Shown: piece by piece, positions 44,202-50,243 of the stretch
How the letters are laid out: every line of letters begins with the position of its first letter
Numbering within the stretch: the stretch's first letter is position 1
Assembly: GCA_020073705.1 (NCBI GenBank)
Contig: JAIQES010000031.1
Location: 1 to 51,146 of the forward strand
Source of the DNA: Terriglobia bacterium
Lineage (GTDB): Bacteria > Acidobacteriota > Terriglobia > Acidiferrales > UBA7541
Direction of reading: 5' to 3'
Length of the DNA: 51,146 bases
Made by a program: the position numbers and the translations under genes
Notes under the pieces: model-generated
Databases searched by the model: none
Seen by the model: only the letters and a program-made list of their open reading frames with translations
Told to the model about the DNA's origin: nothing

Positions 44202-44287
44202 GCCGGAGTGGCGGAATGGCAGACGCGGCGGACTCAAAATCCGCTGGCCGCAAGGCTGTGTGGGTTCGACTCCCTCCTCCGGCACCA
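44202..44287 (+). tRNA. tRNA-Leu (CAA)
   Basis: The acceptor GCCGGAG pairs with CTCCGGC, anticodon loop CTCAAAA gives CAA, there is a long class-II variable arm (TGGCCGCAAGGCTGTG), and the T-loop GGTTCGACTCC is followed by encoded CCA. The last 24 bases plus one A are repeated at 47042-47066 with one mismatch, bracketing a two-gene island that starts directly after this tRNA. Confidence 0.95.
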
Positions 44288-44288
44288 A
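44264..44288 (+). repeat. attL-like repeat: 3' end of tRNA-Leu
   Basis: 25 bases from the T-loop through CCA and the next A. They match 47042-47066 at 24 of 25 positions (C/T at the ninth). They include GTTCGACT, the T-arm crossover region used by many tRNA-targeting integrases. Confidence 0.85.
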
Positions 44289-44355
44289 AATTCCCTCAAC
44301 GTTTGCGTCCGGATCGATATGAGAAGTGAATCTCATTATATAATGTGCCATTATC

Positions 44356-46113
44356 ATGTCCCTGACAGAAACCGATATCGCTATCGTCAACGCGGTGACT
44401 CAGGAGTTTCTCACCTCGAAGAAATCAACGTTACGTAAGCCGCTGCTTATCAAGGCAAAGTCGCATGAGGTTCTGGACAGATTAGTTAGATGGTCAATTC
44501 TAGGAACAAATGACCAACGGACATATTTTCCGAAAGCACCAGCGTTTCACTATTGCGGAAATGCTGACACGCTACTGTTGGCAAAGCGATCCGTGGAATT
44601 GATTGTTCGTGTCCTAATAGAACTATTCCCAGATTCTCCTGAGGACAAGTGGTTCTCGCTACACGAAATAGAAATTCAGTCTCGTAAGATGTTTGGCGAG
44701 ATTGACCCAAAACAAATCAGATTGGGTTTGTATCTCGCACCAGAGTTCAATCTCCTCGCTGGATGGAGAGGGGAACAAGCCGAAATGGAGTCCCTACGAA
44801 TTGGCGAGCGTGTCGTAGAGATTGAGAATCCCGAAACGCTATGGGATAGCGATATCAAACGGCAGACTGATTGGATAAGTACACAGATGGCGGGAACCCT
44901 GCATCCTTCTGTGCAAGAGCTTGGCATCCGTCTAGAAGAGGATATCGACGTAGCCGTGCCTGCGCGGGATTCCAATGCAGAGACAATTGAAAAATATGGC
45001 GGATGGCAAATCATCAAGCCGCTCGGCTACAAGACAGGTCAAGGCGAAGTCTTTCTGGTACGAAGCCCGCAGAGAGTAGCTGAGATTGCAGAGGCCGCGA
45101 AAACCATTCAGAAATATGCGGGCGGCACCAGTCTAGACCAAGCCTCTGCCTTCGCCACTGCTGTTTGGCAATCTGCGCGAGCCGATATGGTTTCGGAGTT
45201 AGGGGCGTTGAAGGTATTCAAAATGCGTGGCGATGGCGCGGAAGCAGAACACGAAGTGCTTAACCGCTTGAATGGGGAAATACGAATTCTCAATCAGAAC
45301 AGGCCCGGACTGCTACGGTTGTTTGCCTCTAGCGAAGAAGATAGATGGATCATCACCGAGTACCAGCCAAATGGCACGCTTCAAGATCACCCGGTTAGGT
45401 TCAAGGGACAGGCCGCAGTCGCTCTCAAGGCATTCCGCCCACTCGTTCAGGCAGTAGCTGATTTGCATTCAGAAGGGATCGTACATCGAGACATTAAGCC
45501 TGCGAACGTGTTTGTCGGAAATGAAACCAACCTCATTTTGGGTGACTTCGGGATTGTCTATCTGCCCGGCCAGCCGGAACGCGTGACCCGGACAAACGAG
45601 CGCGTTGGACCATACGACTACATGCCTCTGTGGGCTGATTTAGGAGAGCGTCTTGAGAAGGTTGAGCCCAACTTCGATGTATACATGCTCGGCAAGCTGT
45701 TGTGGTGTATGGTCGCAGGAAAGTTAAAACTACCCCGCGAGTATCATCGAGAGCCCGAATTCGATCTGACCAAAGTGTTTCCCGATGATCCGCACATGCA
45801 CATCATCAACCGTATCCTAGACAAATGCGTGGTTGAAAAGACCAAGGACTGCCTTCCCTCTGCGATGGACCTGCTCTGGGCAGTGAATGCATACCTCCGA
45901 TTGATTGATCGGGACGGACAATTGTTAGATGAGAAGATTCCAAGACCGTGCCGCGTCTGTGGAATGGGCCACTATCATCTAAAAGTATTGGCCCAAAATA
46001 GCCCCGAGGTCGGAATGAGATTGTGGTTTGGAGGAAGCGACAATACCACCGTCCCTGTTCGTGTCTTTGTCTGCGACAACTGTAAACACATCGAATTTTT
46101 CGCGGTGAACTAA
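44356..46113 (+). CDS. Ser/Thr protein kinase-like protein with N-terminal domain and zinc ribbon
   Basis: 585 aa. Residues 1-210: uncharacterised, with a possible winged-helix-like start and an SRKMFGEIDPKQ segment. Kinase domain about 215-515: glycine loop GYKTGQGEVFLV (224-235), Lys286 in ALKVFKM, Glu in AEHEVLNRL, catalytic loop HRDIKPANV (H377-D379, K381, N384) and LGDFG (397-399), all needed residues intact. An extra ~48 residues sit between the glycine loop and the Lys, and the APE region is altered (VGPYDYMPLWADLGER). The C-terminus is a CXXC...CXXC zinc ribbon (C532/C535, C573/C576). Lower GC than the surroundings. First gene of the tRNA-Leu island; no other kinase-system gene is beside it except the HEPN-like gene 80 bp on. 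Likely a defence effector regulator (inference). Confidence 0.82.
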   Translation: MSLTETDIAIVNAVTQEFLTSKKSTLRKPLLIKAKSHEVLDRLVRWSILGTNDQRTYFPKAPAFHYCGNADTLLLAKRSVELIVRVLIELFPDSPEDKWFSLHEIEIQSRKMFGEIDPKQIRLGLYLAPEFNLLAGWRGEQAEMESLRIGERVVEIENPETLWDSDIKRQTDWISTQMAGTLHPSVQELGIRLEEDIDVAVPARDSNAETIEKYGGWQIIKPLGYKTGQGEVFLVRSPQRVAEIAEAAKTIQKYAGGTSLDQASAFATAVWQSARADMVSELGALKVFKMRGDGAEAEHEVLNRLNGEIRILNQNRPGLLRLFASSEEDRWIITEYQPNGTLQDHPVRFKGQAAVALKAFRPLVQAVADLHSEGIVHRDIKPANVFVGNETNLILGDFGIVYLPGQPERVTRTNERVGPYDYMPLWADLGERLEKVEPNFDVYMLGKLLWCMVAGKLKLPREYHREPEFDLTKVFPDDPHMHIINRILDKCVVEKTKDCLPSAMDLLWAVNAYLRLIDRDGQLLDEKIPRPCRVCGMGHYHLKVLAQNSPEVGMRLWFGGSDNTTVPVRVFVCDNCKHIEFFAVN

Positions 46114-46193
46114 CGAATAGACTTTTCAACTTCGCGAGGAACTTCAATGAATTGCTGTTGCAAGGGAACGCATTCGGTTCTTAGGTTGTCCGC

Positions 46194-46889
46194 ATGAGCT
46201 ACGATTCATGGGACGACTATGCTGAGTCTCAAGCGGAATTTGATGCCGAACAGGAATATTTGGCTCGTATTCCGACCGACCTTCACGAGGAAGCGGTTCG
46301 GTCCTACCTTGGTTCCTGTGGAGATGCGGTTGACGCTAGAGTCAAAAAACTGTTATCAGCAGCGACTAGCCTAAGTGCCAGCAAGTTTCCGGGGCCGTCC
46401 GTCGTGGTATCAGCGACAATCCTAGAAGTTATGATTCGATATTTCTGTGTGAGACCAATTTTCGAGGCTGCATTCTTGTCCGACCTCATTGCGCGTGAGG
46501 TAACGGAAAAGATTACGCGTAGCCATTTTTTCCCTGAAAGGAACTTGTTGGCCGGAATCCTCAGACCTTGGAAAATTGAGTTAAATGAAATTTTGCTTGG
46601 CAGCGGAAAACCCCTTTGGAACGAGTTTACGTCGGTTGTCTTAGAGAACCGAAATAACTTTGTTCATCGCGGACAGGATGTTTCGGACGAGATAGCCGCG
46701 ATTGCAATTGAATGCGCAACGGAATTCCGGGCGCAAATTGTAATGGCGATGGCTAACCGTCTAGGCTTTACTCACGATAAGAGTGGGTGCTGGTCGAAGG
46801 TGATTACCGATCCTAAAGAGCATGTTTTTCTTGGCGGGAAGCTCATAAACGGAGAAACGACATATGTGACTCGTAGCCCCTTCGTGTAG
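46194..46889 (+). CDS. HEPN-like protein (RNxxxH motif)
   Basis: 231-aa, mostly helical protein with no signal or membrane segment. An acidic start (SWDDYAESQAEFDAEQEYL) precedes a helical core VVSATILEVMIRYFCVRP, and ENRNNFVHRG holds R153-N-x3-H158, the signature of HEPN-fold RNases (R-x4-6-H, most often RNxxxH). A short C-terminal basic/beta tail (KEHVFLGGKLINGETTYV) follows. Same strand and 80 bp after the kinase gene, inside the same att repeats, so probably the toxin-like half of a pair (inference). HEPN folds also occur in non-catalytic proteins; activity is untested. No MNT nucleotidyltransferase antitoxin is present. Confidence 0.72.
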   Translation: MSYDSWDDYAESQAEFDAEQEYLARIPTDLHEEAVRSYLGSCGDAVDARVKKLLSAATSLSASKFPGPSVVVSATILEVMIRYFCVRPIFEAAFLSDLIAREVTEKITRSHFFPERNLLAGILRPWKIELNEILLGSGKPLWNEFTSVVLENRNNFVHRGQDVSDEIAAIAIECATEFRAQIVMAMANRLGFTHDKSGCWSKVITDPKEHVFLGGKLINGETTYVTRSPFV

Positions 46890-47041
46890 TTCGCAAACTC
46901 GCCAGAAACTCGCCACACTTTTTGGCTTCGATGGAAATTCTGTGTCACCTACACGTCACTTGCTCTAGCGATTCTGGCGCTTTTGAAGGTTCTAGTGCTT
47001 CCTAGAATCAATAACTTACGTGGTTTCAACATGAGTAAGAA

Positions 47042-47066
47042 GTTCGACTTCCTCCTCCGGCACCAA
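47042..47066 (+). repeat. attR-like copy of the tRNA-Leu 3' end
   Basis: GTTCGACT-T-CCTCCTCCGGCACCAA matches 44264-44288 at 24 of 25 bases in the same orientation. It is not part of a complete tRNA (no acceptor 5' half or anticodon arm), so it is the far end of an integration event 2.78 kb long. Confidence 0.85.
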
Positions 47067-47134
47067 GTTTCTTGAATCAGACCAGCATGGATGACAGCGT
47101 GCTTCCTTAACTGTTCACTGAACCATCCAAAGAC

Positions 47135-47243
47135 TGTCATTCCGAGGCACGCCGGGTGCCGAGGAATCTCTCTTTTCCCGGGTCTTGAACAAAGAGAGAT
47201 TCCTCGCCCCGTCCCACAGACGGGGACGGGACTCGGAATGACA
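47135..47243. repeat. 109-bp MITE-like element with nested inverted repeats
   Basis: Terminal TGTCATTCCGAG (47135-47146) and CTCGGAATGACA (47232-47243) are perfect 12-bp inverted repeats. Inside, GAGGAATCTCTCTTT (47161-47175) and AAAGAGAGATTCCTC (47191-47205) pair over 15 bp. The first 18 bases recur at 50047-50064. Looks like a small dispersed element of this genome; no transposase linked. Confidence 0.8.
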
Positions 47244-47262
47244 AAGCTAGGAACATAATCCG

Positions 47263-47982
47263 CTAGGTTTTAGCAGCGATGCGAAAGCCATAGTCGGCAT
47301 ATTTGAACTCCGGAGGAATGCTCGAGCGGGCTGCGGTGCGCGTTACCTTAATGTGGTGCCGCCAGGAGCCGCCGCGCGACGCCCGTCGGCTGCCCGTTGG
47401 GGGTCCTTGCGGATTTCGTTCGGGTGAGACGGCGTAGTAGGCGGGATCGTACCAGTCGGCGCACCATTCGTGGACGTTGTCGCCAAGATTGTAGAGCCCA
47501 TAATCGTTCGGGGAGTAAAGCCCAACCGGCTCAGGTCCTGTCTTCCAGCGCTTGGCGTAGTCGGGAACTTGTTCAGGTTGCGTGTCTCCCCATGGATAGA
47601 GCGAGCCTTCCACGCCGCCACGAGCGGCGCGTTCCCATTCGGCCTCGGTAGGCAAGCGATAACGCTGCCCGGACGCACGGCTGAGCCACTCGCAATAGGC
47701 CATGGCATCGAGCCAGGACACTGCGACGACAGGCTGCTTTGGATGGTTGAAGTTCGAATCGTCCCAGGATGGCGGCTTTGGATGGCGCGTCGTTTCCAGA
47801 AAGCAGGCGTACTCCGCATTCGTGACTTGGTATGCGGCGAGTTTGAAGGCATCGACCCAAACCCGGTGCACCGGTTTTTCGTCATCGCGCCCATCGGCGG
47901 AGCCCATCCAGAACCAACCTTCGGGAATGCTCCGCATGACTGGTTCTATGAATCCGATCCGCGGCGTCTTGGAGGAGGCCAT
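47263..47982 (-). CDS. FGE-fold (SUMF1) protein lacking the catalytic cysteines
   Basis: 239 aa. The formylglycine-generating-enzyme fold is clear: GWFWMGSADGRDDEKPVHRV, YQVTNAEYACFLE, PVVAVSWLDAMAYCEWLS, RYRLPTEAEWERAARGG, YPWGD, YNLGDNVHEWCADWYD and RRASRGGSWRHH...YADYGFRIA. In true FGE a Cys pair follows the RGGS(W/Y) motif and binds copper; here that stretch (RHHIKVTRTAARSS) has none, so sulfatase activation is unlikely. Proteins of this type often have other oxidative or ligand-binding roles, as in EgtB/SenA-related FGE folds. No signal peptide is seen. Confidence 0.85.
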   Translation of the reverse strand: MASSKTPRIGFIEPVMRSIPEGWFWMGSADGRDDEKPVHRVWVDAFKLAAYQVTNAEYACFLETTRHPKPPSWDDSNFNHPKQPVVAVSWLDAMAYCEWLSRASGQRYRLPTEAEWERAARGGVEGSLYPWGDTQPEQVPDYAKRWKTGPEPVGLYSPNDYGLYNLGDNVHEWCADWYDPAYYAVSPERNPQGPPTGSRRASRGGSWRHHIKVTRTAARSSIPPEFKYADYGFRIAAKT

Positions 47983-48018
47983 GCCGTTTCGAAGCTCCTA
48001 CGAGTATGAAACAGTGTT

Positions 48019-48225
48019 CTATTTGGACGATTTGAGGAACGAGAGAAGAGAGAGCAAGTACACGGCGATCCCGACCACAATCAGCAGTCCACCCACCAGG
48101 GCGAAAGCGACAAACGAAAGCGGATGAAACCAGAGCAGGGTGTACGCTTCTACAGCGAGACCCAAGATCGCGAGAACGCCTGAAATCCGCAGAAGCCGGT
48201 CGAATCCCAGTGCGTTGAATTTCAT
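48019..48225 (-). CDS. Small two-helix membrane protein coupled to a tetrahaem cytochrome
   Basis: 68 aa from ATG 48225, overlapping the cytochrome stop as ATGA; the longer frame from 48306 lies wholly inside the cytochrome gene. Hydrophobic segments LRISGVLAILGLAVEAYTLLWF and LSFVAFALVGGLLIVVGIAVYLLSLLSF flank one short turn. No motif names it. Coupling suggests it helps anchor or assemble the cytochrome or passes electrons to it (inference). Confidence 0.7.
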   Translation of the reverse strand: MKFNALGFDRLLRISGVLAILGLAVEAYTLLWFHPLSFVAFALVGGLLIVVGIAVYLLSLLSFLKSSK

Positions 48226-48845
48226 GGCTGTCCCGGCCTCCAGAGCTTCTCCTTCGCAAGGCCGGATGTGTTGTGAACGACGTCGTGACATCCGCTCGAC
48301 AAACACGAAATCGAATTGGATTTGAATTGGTCCATCATCGCCGCGTGCACCGGGCCTTCTTCAAAGACGCGCATGCCCGAGTGGCAGTGCAGACATTCGC
48401 GATTGTTATATGGCGATGAGATGCGGATGACTTTGGGAGGACCGGCGATATATTGCATGTAGATGTGTTTGAGGCCGCTCAGCTTCGCCTGCGCATCTCC
48501 AAATATCGTGTACGTCGTGTGGCAAGTGAAGCAGGCTTGGCTGTGTGGAACAAGGTGATTCTGGAAGTGCGTGGCGGCGAGGTGATGCAGATCATCCACG
48601 TACAAGCTTTGCCCCCAGGGCGTCATGGCGTGGCAGGAAATACAGAACTGCGTTTGTTTGGATCGTTCCATGTGCACTTGAAATCCCATGGCCAGACAGA
48701 CCGATGGAAGAATGAACAGGGCCGCGAAATCCAGAATTTTCCGAGTTGGCGTAGTTGTTACCGACGGGCGAAACGCGAACAAAGCGATAAGAAGGATCGC
48801 CAGGCCAATCAAAACGAACAGGATCACGACGGGTCCGCTCACCAT
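48222..48845 (-). CDS. NapC/NrfH-like membrane tetrahaem cytochrome c
   Basis: 207 aa; GGAGAT lies immediately before ATG 48845. Two hydrophobic helices (VILFVLIGLAILLIALFAF and FAALFILPSVCLAMGF) anchor the protein. The periplasmic part has three CXXCH motifs (CISCH, CFTCH, CLHCH) and a fourth, CLSSGCH, with four residues between the cysteines. The neighbouring His-rich segments (DDLHHLAATHFQNHLVPHS) can supply axial ligands. NapC/NrfH proteins take electrons from menaquinol to periplasmic cytochromes, so a quinol dehydrogenase role is likely, but the two-helix anchor and CX4CH motif differ from the classical family. Confidence 0.82.
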   Translation of the reverse strand: MVSGPVVILFVLIGLAILLIALFAFRPSVTTTPTRKILDFAALFILPSVCLAMGFQVHMERSKQTQFCISCHAMTPWGQSLYVDDLHHLAATHFQNHLVPHSQACFTCHTTYTIFGDAQAKLSGLKHIYMQYIAGPPKVIRISSPYNNRECLHCHSGMRVFEEGPVHAAMMDQFKSNSISCLSSGCHDVVHNTSGLAKEKLWRPGQP

Positions 48846-49163
48846 ATCTCCTTTTTCATCTTGTCGTGGCTTCTATGAGGGGCTCCAGTCGACGGGCTTC
48901 CGCGCCTATTCTATCGCGATCCTGTGGCATTGTATCGGTCATTGCAGGAGAGTTGCGGCGAAGCGCCGGGTTGCGATGGACCGGACTCGAAAAGCGGCAT
49001 GCCGGTGCACGGTGCAGACCAGCTTGCAGTACAATGATGGCAGAAAGCTTGGGAAAGAGATTGCCGTTGCCGCGTACAGTCGGTGCCCAGCCGAAGAGAA
49101 GTGCTGCGGAATGTTTGGAAAGAATGATTAACCGCAGGCTCCGATGAACTCAAGGAGGGGGAA
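48846..49163 (+). other. Gap between divergent cytochrome and glycine-zipper genes
   Basis: 318 bases with several chance open frames and no ribosome sites that match. It should hold divergent promoters; AAGGAGGGGG at its right edge is the ribosome site of the next gene. Confidence 0.55.
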
Positions 49164-49985
49164 ATGAAAAGTGCTACAAGGCTAGTTGCCGGGCTCGCAT
49201 GGCTTGTGCTCGTTCTGATAGCTGTCCCCGTTTCGGCCGACACATTGCAGATGAAAGACGGCAGCGTCATCCAGGGCAGGTTTCTGGGCGGAACACAAGC
49301 AAGCGTGCAGTTTGAAGTGAATGGCAAGATCGAGCTTTACAACGTGGATCAAATTATTTCTCTGACATTCACCGGTGCGCCCCCAGCAACATCCGGGACG
49401 CAGGCGGCCCCAGCCGCTCCGATGGCGGATACTTCCGCGCAGATGGCGCCCGTGGCGGCCGCTGCTCCGGCGGCAACTGCCGCCAGGAATGGCTCGAGTG
49501 TGACGATTCCTGCGGGCACCAGGTTGCTCGTGCGCATGATTGATAGCGTGGATTCGGACAAGAATCACGTGGGGGACCGATTCCGAGCCAGCCTGGAGCA
49601 GGATCTCACGGTGGATGGAGTTGTTGTAGCCCCACGAGGGACCGATGTATATGGCCGGCTGTCCGAGGCGAAGGAGGCGGGACATTTCGGGGGCAAGTCA
49701 CAGCTCAAGCTTGAGCTGACCGACATGCTTATTAACAACCGTCTCCAGCCGATCATGACTGGTGACTACGATGTAGCCGGATCCTCGCGCGGGTCAGACA
49801 CGGCGAAGAAAGTGGGCATTGGCGCGGTTGCCGGCACGGTCATTGGGGCGATTGCGGGCGGGGGGAAGGGCGCGGCTATCGGAGCGGGCGTTGGTGCAGG
49901 TGCAGGCGCAGCCGTACAGGTAATGACCAAGGGCGAGCAGGTGCGCGTGCCGAGTGAGACGGTGCTCGAGTTTCGCGTTGAGTAG
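49164..49985 (+). CDS. Exported protein with N-terminal beta domain and glycine zipper
   Basis: 273 aa. Strong ribosome site GGAGGGGG. Signal peptide ATRLVAGLAWLVLVLIAVPVSA. A small domain like LQMKDGSVIQGRFLGG...VQFEVNGKIELYNVDQI follows, then a Pro/Ala linker, a beta-rich middle (SVTIPAGTRLLVRMIDSVDS, and VAPRGTDVYGRLSEAKEAG) and a C-terminal glycine-zipper segment of repeated GxxxG (VGIGAVAGTVIGAIAGGGKG). Such proteins are frequent in Acidobacteriota and may sit in or near the outer membrane; role unknown. Confidence 0.75.
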   Translation: MKSATRLVAGLAWLVLVLIAVPVSADTLQMKDGSVIQGRFLGGTQASVQFEVNGKIELYNVDQIISLTFTGAPPATSGTQAAPAAPMADTSAQMAPVAAAAPAATAARNGSSVTIPAGTRLLVRMIDSVDSDKNHVGDRFRASLEQDLTVDGVVVAPRGTDVYGRLSEAKEAGHFGGKSQLKLELTDMLINNRLQPIMTGDYDVAGSSRGSDTAKKVGIGAVAGTVIGAIAGGGKGAAIGAGVGAGAGAAVQVMTKGEQVRVPSETVLEFRVE

Positions 49986-50046
49986 GCATTTTTCGTACAG
50001 GGTTCCGAACGTTAATCTAAACAGGCTGCGGAAAAACTCAAAACGT

Positions 50047-50064
50047 TGTCATTCCGAGGCACGC
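50047..50064 (+). repeat. Partial copy of the 47135 repeat end at a sequence junction
   Basis: TGTCATTCCGAGGCACGC is identical to 47135-47152. The rest of the element is absent; immediately to its right the sequence turns into an unrelated FecR-like coding fragment. Confidence 0.8.
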
Positions 50065-50243
50065 TGCCCTGACGAATGGGCAGATTGGCGATGGCCGATT
50101 CCCAGGCCAGGTGCTGATCGGCCAGGGGATCGTTCTTCTGGGCGGAGCGCGTGAAGCGCACATCGCCCTGCACCAGGCTCAAACGCACAATGCGCGCGTG
50201 GCTGGGACGGGCCGCGGCGGGGCGGGCGGCGGCGGAGAGCAGG
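50065..50243 (-). pseudogene. FecR-like protein, N-terminal fragment
   Basis: Minus-strand frame reads LLSAAARPAAARPSHARIVR, then LSLVQGDVRFTRSAQKNDPL and ADQHLAWESAIANLPIRQG, the signal-peptide end and start of a FecR domain as found in acidobacterial proteins (R-I-V-R-L-S-x-V-x-G-D-V, then W/F-x-x-A-x-x-N-x-P-I). It is cut on both sides: at ~50243 it abuts AT-rich DNA and at ~50065 the repeat end. So it is a fragment, not a gene. Confidence 0.7.

Larger units (their letters stand above)
46890..47262 (+). other. Island right boundary and flanking repeat region
   Basis: About 370 bases without a gene. It holds the att-like copy of the tRNA-Leu end (47042-47066) and a hairpin-rich repeat (47135-47243). 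A 63-residue minus frame at 46949-47140 shows no family character. Confidence 0.6.

Noticed and set aside
46194-46889. MNT-HEPN toxin-antitoxin pair
   Set aside because: The partner gene is a kinase, not a minimal nucleotidyltransferase (no GSxARG-type motif).
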